Below are positions 36,056 through 47,940 of a stretch of 64,000 nucleotides of DNA, piece after piece (the stretch's first letter is position 1; each line of letters starts with the position of its first letter). Source of the stretch: Xanthostigma xanthostigma (lineage: Eukaryota > Arthropoda > Insecta > Raphidioptera > Raphidiidae); contig OY754470.1 of the NCBI GenBank assembly GCA_963575645.1, positions 27,386,501 to 27,450,500 on the forward strand, in the 5' to 3' direction. The notes beneath the pieces are model-generated. The model was given only the letters and a program-made list of their open reading frames with translations, had not been told where the DNA came from and ran no database searches. The translations under genes were made by a program, and so were the position numbers.

Positions 36056-37000
36056 AAATGCTGTATAAAGATGTTATTTTTTGATATTTGTAACATACCT
36101 GAAATACATCCAAAAAAGTACCCCGGATGCTTTAAAGGAAGGGATGGTGTCTGGGGAAAAAGTACAGAATTTTTTTTCAGTGACCCTACCACAAATTGGA
36201 TATTTATCTTTGATATTTGCAATTTTGTTATTCAGAAATTCAACGGAAAAATGAAGAGCTATCTCTTTTTACGTATTACTTTTTTCTTTTGATATCATTA
36301 AAATTGAAGGCGCATGAAGGCATTTTTACTAGTTGTAGCTTATTGTTTAAAAACACGATCTTAACCGATGCATATACATTTTGAAAATAGTACCTGAGTT
36401 GAATTACTTCCAAATATCTTATTTTTAGTCCCAATCCGCTCTAAATATATGGGCCACCCTTAAAAAATGGGGAGCATGTTTTTCGTAGAGAAATATCTAT
36501 TTCGAATACAGATATCCTTTGACTGGACTGTAAGAAAAGACTTAACTTTTCGTAATGCGTATACGTTTCATCCCTCAAGAATGTGTCTCATTTCATATAT
36601 GTGATATTATATACAGTTACAGAGCATTACGTAATTTAATACGTCATAAACATCAAATAATAACAGCATAAATTTGAATTACGCTAAATAACGTACGTAT
36701 ATAATTTTATAACCTAAATTTAATTTAATTGCTTAGTCTAATGTGGCTCTCCCTATCAAGTAAAATATTATATGCTTGCATTTTTCGTTATGGTTTAAAT
36801 AAGAAATAATTCAATTAAAGTAATACTTTTGTTTTAATTAAAACCGGAAAAATAAACGTCTAAAATATAAATTCAAAATTGAAGGATTGAGTCATACACT
36901 TAAACTTAACACTGCAAATACAAGCGGCACATTTTTTATGCTTCGGAAGAGTATGGTTTGTTTCATTGTTTTGAACCAACTTATAATGATGACAAACTCT
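36056..37000. other. Stretch with no recognised feature
   Basis: AT-rich intronic sequence with no gene or element I can define. Confidence 0.3.
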
Positions 37001-37007
37001 TTATACC

Positions 37008-37427
37008 AGCGCTGGGCAGCCTCGGCTTTGAGCTCCTAGGAGCTCTCATAAGCGATTGTAAGATGAGTGAGAGAGGTACATAACTTTTATATCTGAAAAC
37101 TATACTTGTCTCACTTGGGGTCGTAAATTTACCTGTACGTAACGAACAATATTCAATCCATCTATGAAAGTCTCTCTCGTTTGTGTAGATCCTGCATTTA
37201 TGAGACTATTGCTATCCTTGACCCTACTTTTAGTTCCATCAATCCATCCATCATTGTGTCCTTGTTATACATGTTATTAAATTTTTCAAAGTATTAAGAA
37301 ATTGGCACATGGATCAAACCCTGAAGCTATTGGTGGCGGAAGAAAAAAAAATAACGAACAATAGAGACCCTTGTAGCAATAGAGATTAGTGCTGGTCGTT
37401 CTTCAGAAGTCATAGGTTGCCCAGCGC
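37008..37427. mobile_element. hAT-like element (CAGCGCTGGGCA family) with an insertion
   Basis: CAGCGCTGGGCAGCCTCGGC at the left and GGTTGCCCAGCGCTG at the right, with similar octamers outside (CTTTATAC and TCTTATAC). It shares GAGCTCCTAGGAGCTCT and ACTATACTTGTCTCACTTGG with 32384-32530. A retro-insertion (37151-37351) interrupts it. Confidence 0.7.
37151..37351 (+). mobile_element. Polyadenylated retro-insertion with 11-bp duplication
   Basis: 201 bp ending GGCGGAAGAAAAAAAA. TAACGAACAAT stands on both sides (37140-37150 and 37352-37362). The sister element near 32530 has this site once, uninterrupted. A poly(A) end plus an 11-bp duplication is the mark of LINE-driven retroposition. The source transcript (for example around CAAACCCTGAAGCTATTGGT) is not recognised. 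Confidence 0.75.
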
Positions 37428-37439
37428 TGTCTTATACTA

Positions 37440-39080
37440 CAATAGTTACATATTAATTTTCCAAAATGCTAAATTAATTTGAAGAATACTTATATCAAAT
37501 ACAAGAAAAATTATTTTTAATCGAAATTAAATTTTTTTTGTTAATCATTTGAAATGTTAATTTTTACTACGATAATGTTGACTCAAGTGGCTATCCTGAT
37601 CTCAAAATAGGTACTCCTAAAATCCCTGGAGAATATTTTGAGACACTGGAACTCTATGGTGTCATCGATAGAGCAGATGTGACGAAAAACAGAACTCCGC
37701 AATAAGTACGTTTCTTAGAGGCTTCTGACGATGAACGCCAATTATTTGAAACTTTTATAAAATAGGGTCTCGCATAAATGAAAATCACATCCACAAACAG
37801 TTCTCCAGCTTCAAATTTATAATCTTTATTTTTCGCGGCTTTGGGAACAATTCAAACTCACATTGATAGGCACGATTCATTAAAATATTAAAAAAATGTA
37901 ATTTTAAATATTACTTTTTTCTTTTTATTACAAAAATTATAAAATGTCACACGATGAAGAAGGGTTTTTACTTCCCCTCCCACACGAGCCGCAAATTTTA
38001 TCAAAAATGCCTGAATATAGACAAGCAAACGAACTAATCCCCTTAAAAGACTATTAATTAGTTAATGCTTAGAATTTTTGTCAAGTTATGCCGATTCGTG
38101 TCAAACTGACAATGTCAAATACAGGCGATCTGTTACAACATATCTTATTTCTGGAAATGTAAAACATTAATTTAATTAGCAAACATTAAACTCGTAATTT
38201 TATTACTGCAAAATAACTTAATATATTGAATTTTGTGAGGCACTATTCTTTTTAAGTAAATTCGATTAGATGTTTATTTATTTTTTAGAAGCTTTTTATC
38301 ATTCAGACATTACAAAAGAAGTGTTACCACAAATTTTCACGGTACCTCAAATAGCTCTTGGACTATTATATATTCACTTGAGACATACATATATTTGACA
38401 CGTCAACGAAATACAAAAATTGAATAATAAAATTATCGGCAACATAAAGATTCATCAACACTGTAGAAAGTCCGTTCCAATAACAAGTTTTTAACATTTA
38501 CTTTAAAAACTGAATGGGCCGTTTGAAAATATCTTTGGTAGATAACGGTAGTTTTCTTGCTTCTTTACCGCGAATATCGTGATCATGTTCATCTTCTGTC
38601 AAGAAATATCTTACCATATTATTTTTGTGAACGAAGACCAACATGCAAAAGAGAATAATGCTTGCAGCTGTCAAATTCTTTTCTTGAGGAAAGATGTCCC
38701 TAAAGTCAAATAAGATTTTTCTTGACATTGCTTTCTTCAACCGAGCATTAGGTTAATACCCAGCCAAATTTTCTGACAAGACATGATAGATCTCTAGTAC
38801 TTGGTGCTATCGTAACTTCTTTGCCCAACAGTATTTCTCAAACTTGTCCACAGCTGTCGACAGCGCTTTCGGCTTGTCTACACAGCGTACTCTGGTAATA
38901 AAGGCCTGAGGCTCTCCAGACAATGATAAATTCAATAATACCGTACACAATCATGGCGGAGGCCGTGCGTCTGTGTCGGGGGTTTCCCCTTTACACATAC
39001 TATACCGTTTGTTTTTCCCTCTCTTTCTGTATAGAGGATGTCTTTGAAATATACGACATAAATCGTATCAGTATATTACC
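37440..39080. other. Stretch with no recognised feature
   Basis: AT-rich intronic sequence. The minus-strand ORF at 38498-38740 has no family resemblance. Confidence 0.3.
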
Positions 39081-39082
39081 AC

Positions 39083-39665
39083 AGTTCAGATGACTCTTTA
39101 TTGGGAGCTGGCTACGTGCGCTCCGCTCACTAAAAAGAGTCGCTCAGAGCGAGTCGTTCAAAGGAGCGTCACTAGACAGTACGCACTACACAAGAGTGCA
39201 GACTGCAGAGGTGTGAACTGTCATCATGCATGCTCAGGAGTCACGAAGCATTGCACATTATATTATTCGCATTTCGGATAAACTATAAAGTATAATAAAA
39301 GCTTAACAATAATAATGTTTATTATTACAATATTATATCTTTGTCAACGACGTCAATGTGAATGGTTTAAACTTTAAGTCACTGTAAGTTTAGTACTATT
39401 ACACTTACAGTGTCATTCAACATTAAATGACTCAGCAAAGATAAGTCCGTACGTGCAAAATTCACTAGTGCCTCTGTGGCATGTGCTGTGTGCGCTCTGT
39501 AAGTGTGCGAATGCAACAGTACAGAACACCTCAGCACAGAGCAATGACGCTCGGAGTGAGTCATTCACAAAAAAAGAGTGACGCGCTCCGCTCCGAGAAA
39601 TGTGTCGTTCATTATGGACAACTTGCTCAGGAGCGACACAAGACTAATCTGAAACCGTGGCAGTA
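39083..39665. mobile_element. Probable hAT-like non-autonomous element
   Basis: Inverted ends CCACAGTTCAGAT and ATCTGAAACCGTGG, with repeated GAGTCGCTC/GAGCGAC subterminal motifs on both sides (GCTCAGAGCGAGTC, GCGCTCCGCTCCGAG). Boundaries are approximate. Confidence 0.5.
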
Positions 39666-40049
39666 ACTACTGTTTATGTATGTATATTGTGCGTTCGTAT
39701 TAATTTGTTTTTCGATAAATTTTTGAACGTGGTTCTATGTTCGGCGCGTATATTTTTTTAATGTATGTTCTGCCATAACTTTTCGAGGAGTTAACCGATT
39801 TGACGCTGTTTTGTTCATAATATTTCCGAATTGGTACCATACAATTTTTATAAAAAATCGTTTTAGTCGTTTTTAACTGACATCAATCATCATATCTCCA
39901 GAATTTGTGAATCTTTTTCTATTTCATAGGGCGTATATTCAGGATGATCTCACATAAATTTTACTTAGATCGATTCGGCAGGTTTTTTTTTAAATTTAGT
40001 ATTAAAATATAAGAGAAGAAGCCCGGATTATAACGTGGAAACTACATAA

Positions 40050-40290
40050 TGCAAATCCACCTAAAAGTAATAAATAAAAAACTTAAAAAAAAAATAATCT
40101 CTTTGAAAAGGGGTCACTAAAAAGCGTAAAATAGCAAAGTTTTGAGGTCGGCACCAATATAATATATTACTTAAGAAGGTACATAAAACGTGATAGTAAT
40201 TGAATAGGCTTCGACTTCAATACTTTGTTATTTTATGCTTTTTAGTGACCCCTTTTGAAGGAGGTTTAGTTTTTTTAAAAAGTTTTTCTC
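40050..40290. repeat. Inverted-repeat MITE around GGGGTCACTAAAAAGC
   Basis: AAAAGGGGTCACTAAAAAGC...AAAATAGCAAAG at the left is mirrored by CTTTGTTATTTTATGCTTTT and TAGTGACCCCTTTTG at the right. Non-coding. Confidence 0.6.
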
Positions 40291-40899
40291 CTATGTAAGT
40301 TATTACGTTAACTCAAGAAAGACTGAGTGGACTATGTTATTCTTTAAAATCTCATACTTCAAACTTTATTGTATTTTACATGGGCTTAGTTATTTGTAGT
40401 AATATGAATTTAACTGTTTTTTTTTCATTTATAATGATCTACTCTAAAAATAATTTTGCTTTTAAAAAAATATTATAAAAGTCCATTTAAAGAGCTTTCG
40501 TTTGTGCTTTATTATACTCAGTTTATTTTATATATTTGAAGGACATTTGCAGTGCCAGGCGTAACAAAGTAAACATTAAATAATGACTACATAAATGTAT
40601 AATATGTTCAACTTATATGCTTTCATAATTTTATAGTCAGCGTAGAACTTTACGGCTTTAATGGTCTCTTAATATTAGGTAAATTACAGAACTCTCTAAA
40701 ACATGTAAACGTCTATAATATTTAAAAAAAAATTAAACTAACAATTTTTAAGACCCTTATATAAAATATAAAAAACTTAGATCTAAATATTTTTTTATAA
40801 GACTAGAAGTGACGAACATTTTTTACTTTGTTGGTACATTAAAATAAAAACAAAAAAATTTCTTTACAGATAAATTTATTACTTGTAGGATTTGAAATG

Positions 40900-41012
40900 A
40901 AAAACGTGGGGCGCATTATTCGTTTTATCTCATAAATAGATTTTTTCATTGATAGCTACTTTCAACACTTCTTATATAACTGTCGCATGCGCCCCACGTT
41001 TTTCGTTTATAA
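40900..41012. repeat. Short inverted repeat, ATGAAAAACGTGGGGCGCAT
   Basis: Left AAAAACGTGGGGCGCAT and right ATGCGCCCCACGTTTTT face each other about 60 bp apart. A very short MITE or hairpin. Confidence 0.6.
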
Positions 41013-41171
41013 ATTATTCTATGCAAGTTAAAAATCTGTCTGTAAATAAATACTTTTTATTTCGCTTTAAAAACATTACTTATTAATATTTTTCTTTATT
41101 TCTTATATTATTTTTATACTTTTTAGTAAAAAAAAACAGAAATACATCGAAAAAAAATAATAATATTATAT

Positions 41172-41243
41172 TTTTCATGAGGAATCGAACCCGCAACCTT
41201 CGCGTTATTAGCACGACGCTCTAACCAACTGAGCCATATACCA
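41172..41243 (-). tRNA. tRNA-Ile(AAT)-like pseudogene or SINE head
   Basis: The D arm (GCTCAGTTGGTTAGAGC) and anticodon arm (TCGTG CTAATAA CGCGA, anticodon AAT) are intact. The T arm has one mismatch (TGCGG/CCTCA), and the acceptor strands TGGTATA and TCATGAA do not pair. The internal promoter boxes remain. Probably not a functional tRNA. Confidence 0.6.
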
Positions 41244-42386
41244 GTGATTGATATGTGCCTAACAATGGTAAACAAGTAAGAATGAATTATATGTAACTGT
41301 CCAGCGCAGACCCACAAGAAAGCGAGATAAATAAAACGTTGTAATGAGAATTTAAATTTAGTTTTAAATTTTGCAAACGAACTTTAAACACACATGAACG
41401 ATTAAAAATAACAAAACCGCAGTGAAATATATTGAACTATAAGAATCTTGCCTTGTTTACAAACTATGCAAACTAATTTTCCAATTTTCATGACGCATAA
41501 ATAATTGATAGCGATTCTTAATACGGTTTTAGATGAATAGGTAAAATAAATACAAAAGCAGTCGTTTGAGCTGGTTTTCTCGTCATCTCTCTAACAAGCG
41601 ACTCCGTACGTGTGTGTACTATTTAAAACATGGGTCACATAACTGAGCCATACAGAACATCACTGTATAGTAAAATAGATTCCAAGGAGAAGACTCCACA
41701 AAAATGAAGTCGTTCCTTAATTAATATAATAGTAGAGTTGTCAACTATTCGACAAGGCAAGACAAGTGAAACGATTAGCTGTGGACTTTTTCGGATAAGC
41801 TCACGTAATCGTCTCGTAAAATAATTTAAACTATTTGTGCTAAATATTGAGACAATTAAATAAATAAATTTTAATAAAATGAATAAACAATTTAAAATAT
41901 TTGTGTTGAAAATTTTATTAGAAAATTGTTTTGAACAAGATATCTTAGAATGTACACACAGAAAATTTCTAATATCTTAATGGGATTGGAATTGACAAAG
42001 TGAAAAATAATCAATTAACCGACACATGCAAAAAGAAATTTGGATCGGTAGATCACCATGTACTCCAAATTCTCCCTGCTGTGGTTTAAAGGAAATATTT
42101 CAGCACTTTTTCACAGCTTATTTTAATATCTACATTCTATTTGAACCTTTTAAAACCTACTGCCTTTCAGACAAAAAACATTTTTTTTCCTTTTATTTCA
42201 CGGCCTCGTTCAACATGCAGAAACCAAAAATGACACGCGCCGTGACAAAACAAATAGACAAGTACAGTAAATACCCTATTCTAATTATTATCTCTAAACT
42301 ATTGCAGCGATTACCTTTTTTTATAATAAACATTTACAAATTTATGTATTTCTAAATTTATCATTTTTTCTTTTTCATAAATATCC

Positions 42387-42760
42387 TGTCAGACCGCAAC
42401 CAGTGTTACTAGCTGTGATCTGACAGAGATCAAAATATAATTTATTTAAATTGCATAATTGGACAACACGGACATCGATTCGTCTATAAATACCGGCCAT
42501 GAGCTTTTGTACAGAAGAGAGATCTGTCGTCCGTTGTTCACAATTTTTACAAGCCTTTTTTCCTGTGAATTCTTATTTCTTTTTTGTCAAATTCTAATTT
42601 GTTAATTATTATCAACATTAATTGTTTTGTGTTTTTTTTTTTGTGTTTAAAATACATTGTTTTATTACACTGCATCTCTGCTCTTTCTTTTCTCAAACCT
42701 ATTATATGGAATTATTGGGTATAAATCTCCATTAAAGATCTAACCAGTTTCACTGGTATT
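42387..42760 (+). mobile_element. Possible solo LTR with TATA box
   Basis: Starts TGTCAGACCGCAACCAGTGT; TATAAATA stands at 42485-42492, followed by T-rich sequence. The layout suggests an LTR, but I found neither a matching second LTR nor a clear target duplication. Confidence 0.3.
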
Positions 42761-43109
42761 GTTAACGGTGTGGTTTCTTTTAAACATTGAAATCACACTA
42801 CGTTACACTATGTACAATATAATCTAAAAGTTTTGAATCGTTACACAAGATAGAGTTAAATATAAATATCGGTTGGATGATTCAAAATATTTTTGAGTAT
42901 GAAACATTTCAGTATAATTTGACAAAAAATCCTTAGCTGATATTAGTACAGATGCAAAATGTCCACAAAATTGTATATAAATACTGATTGACATCAAATT
43001 CAATAAACTTGGTGGCCTTAGAAAGACAGACATTAATTAAAAAAAAAATATGGATTTGACAAACAGTAGACACACACTACTTTTCTTTACGTTTTGAGGT
43101 TTGTACAAG

Positions 43110-43556
43110 GAATTAGTGCCACTTGCGGTCGTGCCATTTGCGGTCAGTTATTATCTCACTTGCGGTCAATCGATATTATTAAAAGAAAATAAGGTTAAGT
43201 GTGAGAATTTGATAATTTCTAAAACACCATCGCATCAACAGCAGCCCGTAATTGTTTTTTAAGGAACTCCCCCATACCCTCTTCGCTTTTCACTGCGCAA
43301 CAAAAACACCATCGCATCAACAATGTTGAATTAAATAAAAAAATTAAGACAACTATTATTTTGATGTTTGGGAAAATCTGTTAGATTGCTTTCGGAATTG
43401 TTTAGATGACTTATTCTTTTTGTAGGAAATTTGGAATTGCGGATTTATAAAGTTATTTTCTTAACCGCAACTGAGATAACCCCTGATATGATTTGCATTT
43501 TATCATATGACCGCAAGTGGGACGAGAATTGTTTCTGACCGCAAGTGGAAAGACCA
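43110..43556. mobile_element. Element with repeated ACTTGCGGTCA subterminal motif
   Basis: Three copies of a (C)ACTTGCGGTC motif at the left (43121-43170) and inverted copies (GACCGCAAGTGG) at the right (43508-43547). GTACAAG stands on both sides (43103-43109, 43557-43563), a 7- to 8-bp duplication. Interior AT-rich and non-coding. Superfamily uncertain. Confidence 0.6.
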
Positions 43557-44079
43557 GTACAAGTAGCTAGAGTTACGAGACAACTGTTCCATCTCTCCCA
43601 CCTTAGCTTTCTGTTATACAGCTGGTTTTTATAATATATGGTACACGCACATTGCGACACGTTTGTTACATTTTCAATTTCATGAATTAATTTTACCCAA
43701 CAGAAGTTCTACTTCAATAACTGTTCCGTCGGAATATTCTTTTAAAGAAAACATAACTATAATATGGATGTGTATTGTATATAGGGTAAAAGCTAGGTAA
43801 GGCACAAGCATCTACTACCTACTAGTGATGTAACGAATATTCGTATTTTCATTCACCAAATCCAAACAAATATTATTATTAGAAAAAATTAAATAAGACA
43901 AAAAAAAATTTCTTGGAACTTTTTTAAAAAGTTTTTTTCTTACTCCTTTTTTATAAAATAACTTATGTTTTTTTGCTTAGGTAACCTTGCAATTATATCT
44001 TTTATCAGCCTTTAGCTTAACATTAAATAATAAACTAATAAATTAGAAGGTAATCTTGTACTTTAAGCGTGTAATTATT

Positions 44080-44119
44080 TTATTGGCCAACGTTTCGACT
44101 GTACATTTACAGTCTAAGA
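44080..44119 (-). repeat. PLE-terminus-like hairpin
   Basis: Minus strand: CTTA, stem GACTGT...ACAGTC with an AAATGT loop, then GAAACGTTGG. The GAAAC and stem fit the hammerhead-like PLE end, but the CUGANGA box is missing. Confidence 0.3.
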
Positions 44120-44467
44120 CAGGGGTCAAAAAATGGCGGACCGCGGTCCGGATCCGGACCGCCGACCTATTTTGTGCGGACTCAGAAGAGTCTAAGAATA
44201 TCAATAGCTAGCACCAACCAACTTAAATCCAAAATTCAGACTGATTGTTCAGAGTACAAAATGTCATTTTTCGCATTAATATTACGTACTTACTTTGTTA
44301 TTTTTTAATCCGATGTATTTTTAGTAAAAAAATATTCAGAGTTCTTTTCGTTTTATTTTTTAATTGATTTTATAAATCTTGATTGCTTGTCATCATCTAC
44401 CAAATGGACCGTGACAGATGTATATTTTTTTTAACGGACCCGCAATAAAACTAATTGGTGATCCCAG
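44120..44467. mobile_element. hAT-like element with perfect 8-bp duplication
   Basis: 348 bp from CAGGGGTCAAAAAATGG to GGTGATCCCAG, flanked by GTCTAAGA on both sides (44112-44119, 44468-44475). An internal palindrome GGACCGCGGTCC is next to the left end. Confidence 0.8.
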
Positions 44468-44675
44468 GTCTAAGATTATCTTTTAATTTATTAGTAATAA
44501 CTTGAATGGACGAAACATATTAAATACTAAAGCTTTAGGCTTGGAATCAATCTAGTACTCAGAACCACTACAAATATGTGCGTGCGACTTGCGCGGCCAA
44601 TCGGTTGTCAAATTTTAATCTTGGACAAATGACCCCAGATTTGAAAACGCAATATTCGCATTTCCGAATCTCGGC

Positions 44676-44960
44676 CAGTGACAAATTTAGGCTTGCTGCC
44701 GCCCTAGGCCCCATTCGATGCGCCGCCCTTTGTGATAAAATGAATTTCATTAATTTTGATCCAATATTTTTATTTAGTAATAACTTTATTAATTGAAATA
44801 TAATTTTTAAAAATAACTAATAAACATGACAGATAAGTAAGTTAAAAACTTTAGACAGATAAATAATAAATATTTTTTTCGCCTCTAAAATTTTGGCATT
44901 TCAAAAATTTTGCCGCCCTAGGCCCGGGCCTCACGGGCCTTGGCGTAAATCCATCCACTT
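44676..44960. mobile_element. hAT-like element with perfect 8-bp duplication
   Basis: 285 bp flanked by ATCTCGGC (44668-44675, 44961-44968). GCCGCCCTAGGCC occurs near both ends. The short ORFs across it on both strands are not coding. Confidence 0.7.
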
Positions 44961-45540
44961 ATCTCGGCGATAGATATTCACATTCGCATTCGAGAATGTC
45001 TACAAATTGACATTCGTTACATCACCAGTAAACCTACGTCTACATTGTAACTCGATCGAGAGGAGCAAGGAATCAGTGAAACTGTTCACGTCTGCCGAAG
45101 TCTGTCGAGACCAACGAGAGAACGCCGTGAAACTGACTCTACACGCCGACACCATAGTGTTCCTACAACTCGACTATGCGGGAATTTAAGATGTGTCCAC
45201 ACTACAACTTATTTGACGAGTTTCCACCGTTCGAAGGAATATATTGCTTTCTGATGCACTTAACCGGAGCACTGTGATTCGAAACCAGACTACAAAAGAT
45301 TTCTAAGTTTATATATACAAGTATTTATACACATCGAATCATGAATACTTGTGCTAAGTACGCCGAAGTTACCAAAAAGAATCTTCCAGATAGATTGTCA
45401 AAAATAAAACCTACAAAGAATAAATCATTAAATAAAGAATAACCTGAAGCGCTTAAAAATAATGAATTCGTTGTGCAAAACAGGTTGAGCTACCTGAAAA
45501 GTAATATACTTATTCAAATATGCATTTAATAATTATAAAC

Positions 45541-46154
45541 CTATACTAATATATAAAGCTGAAGAGTTTGTTTGTTTGTTTGAACGCGCTAATCTCAAGA
45601 ACTACTGGTTCAAATTGAAAAAAAAATTTTTTTTGTTGGATAGCCCATTTATCGAGGAAGGCTATAGGCTATATAATATTACGCTACGACCATTAGGAGC
45701 GGAACTTTAATGAAGAATGTTGCAAAATGTATCTCAAAAATAAGCTTCTATTCATGTGAAATGCACTAACTAGATATACTCATATTAGCGTTGTGAGAAC
45801 ACAACCTCAGGTGGCTCAATCGGTAGAGCATGCGACTCTCAATATCAGAGTCGTGGGTTCGATCCTCACGTTGGGCGATTATATATTTTTTTTTTTTTTA
45901 TTTTTACATTGCTTTATTCTGAGGCTTACATTTAAATTTATTTTAATGTTATTTATTTAATTAAAAAAAAAATATTAGTTAAAAAAGTTTAATTACTGCT
46001 TTTTATCGACAAAAACTTTTGATCGGTAACTCCGATCATCATGAAATTTGGACACAACATTCATCTCGGTAAACTAAGATGAATGTGTGTACTCATGTTC
46101 CTCCCTTCCCCATTCGTTCTTTTACACCCGGGTGAAACCGAACGGGACCGCTAG
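45541..46154 (+). mobile_element. Helitron, non-autonomous, carrying a SINE insert
   Basis: Starts CTATACTAATATATAAAGCT and ends CGGGACCGCTAG before T. It has the hallmark GAACTACTGGTTC and GGCTATAGGCTATATAA phrases. The inverted sister at 47029-47373 is only 345 bp; the extra ~265 bp here (about 45738-46003) includes a tRNA-like segment. Confidence 0.75.
45805..45877 (+). tRNA. tRNA-Lys-like pseudogene or SINE head
   Basis: D arm (GGCTCAATCGGTAGAGC) and T arm (GTGGG TTCGATC CTCAC) are clear and the sequence closely resembles tRNA-Lys. The anticodon position now reads CTC, the anticodon stem has two mismatches, and the acceptor pairs poorly (CCTCAGG with GTTGGGC). A T-run follows. It sits inside the Helitron insert. 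Confidence 0.6.
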
Positions 46155-47028
46155 TACAGACATAAAATACTTACCGACATAATGCTCAGTGTTCTGGAGA
46201 ACGATTTGATTGAAGTGATACATCTATGGAGACGACTGCTGACCACTTATCTCAAAGTTTTATTTCAAAAACGTTTCATTTTTTATTTAGTGTACATTAC
46301 TAATGTGTATTATATCTTTGTATATACTAAATGTTTATTTGTGGGCGTTAATGACAAATGTCGAATCATCATTATATATTTAAATAAAAAAGAGACATTG
46401 TAAATTATAGACGCTCAGCAGCTGAGGTCATCAGCGTCTATGTGTGTAATAGATCAACCAGCCGGCATGCGAAAATCGACTGGTATGAGCTCAGATTCCT
46501 GAGAACGCTAAACAAGAACATTGCTATGCAAACTACATTCCAATGTTTGTGATTTAGAAACCAATCAAGTTATCGAATCACATTTATAAATGCAGTAGAT
46601 GAACGAGCGCATCTTATAGACCTACAACTCAAAGGTATTTTAGGATTCCGTAGCTCAAAATGAAAAAAACGGAACCCTTATAAGTTATAGGATCATTTTG
46701 TTATCCGTCAAAATTGACTTGACGTATCAAATTGAAATTAACATCAAATACCTAAAATGTTTAGGTTGCAGGTCTAGGTATCTGGTAACTTATTTTCATC
46801 TTGAAGTAGATAATACATCGATAAAAACCATAGAGATCTTACAATAGACTACGCGAGAGAGCAGTGAAATTGTCTGCAATTAAGAGAGAGAACAGTTCCT
46901 TATCTCTAATGATGCAAAACAATGCTGAGTTTAGTAAACAAATTTCTGGTTCTCTCTCTTAACTGAGGACACATTCACTTATGGCAACCATACGCACTAG
47001 CGTACTCTAATTTCTTATATATCTATGA

Positions 47029-47373
47029 CTAGCGATCCTGCCTGGTTTCACCCGGGGTGCAAAAGAACAAATGGGGGGAAAGACATGAGTACGCACATTC
47101 ATCTTAGCTTACCGAGATGAATGTTGTGTTCATGATGATCGGAGTTACCGTTCAAAAGTTTTTTGTCGGACGGACAAATTTTGAATTACATTTTGCAACA
47201 TTTTTCATTGATGCTCCGCTCCTATTGGTCGTAGCGTGATATTATATAGCCTATAGCCTTCCTCGGTAAATGGGCTATCCAACAAAAAAAATGTTTCAAT
47301 TCGAACCAGTAGTTCCTGAGATTAGCGCGTTCAACCAAACAAACAAACTCTTCAGCTTTATATATTAGTATAG
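47029..47373 (-). mobile_element. Helitron, non-autonomous, inverted sister
   Basis: Minus strand TCTATACTAATATATAAAGC to CAGGCAGGATCGCTAG. Matches both ends of 45541-46154 without the SINE insert. Confidence 0.8.
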
Positions 47374-47940
47374 ATAAAAACTCGTCATGATTGAAACATC
47401 GCATTGTTCAAGCATCTACGTAAGTAGTTTCAGCTGTAAAACATGCTGTTATGTGGACAAGAAGTTGAAAATATACACAAAAAATCCGCTACTAATTTAA
47501 ATCGTGGAGCACGCATTGCCATGAATACGGGTGTCCTACAATTTAAGGTAGATTGTAAATCATAAACGCTCTACAGCTGAAGTCATCAGCGTCTAACTAG
47601 ACATTTAGGATACTGAAACAACTTTAAGAAAACATTAAAAAGGCGTTTAATTATTTAATATTACTGAAACTTGCAATGCGACCGAAATGTAGTCTAGACG
47701 AATCATTAACACTGCAGTAAAGCGACAGTGAAGAGGGAACTAAAAACTCTATACGAGAAAAGAAAGAGTTCCGTGTTCTCGCCTGAAGCGAATTCAACTC
47801 ACGAACAGTTCAGCTCGCACTCCTTGTTCCTAAGGAATCACACTTCCATTTTCTACAGTTTGTTTTCTTATTCCTTATACACTTATATACACATATACAT
47901 GGTGTTGCATATATTATGACTCTACCGCCTTGTCTTGTCA

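Larger units (their letters stand above)
43823..45027. mobile_element. hAT-like element with nested elements
   Basis: Inverted ends TAGTGATGTAACGAAT and ATTCGTTACATCACCA. No matching octamer flanks were found. It contains a PLE-like terminus (44080-44119) and two younger elements (44120-44467 and 44676-44960). Confidence 0.5.

Noticed and set aside
42387..42760. Host gene promoter (TATAAATA with downstream T-rich leader)
   Set aside because: No coding exon follows, and the TG...start layout fits a solo LTR better. Kept only as a low-confidence LTR.
41172..45877. Functional tRNA-Ile and tRNA-Lys genes
   Set aside because: Internal arms are good, but acceptor stems do not pair, and the Lys-like one has a damaged anticodon stem and altered anticodon. 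Pseudogenes or SINE heads fit better.
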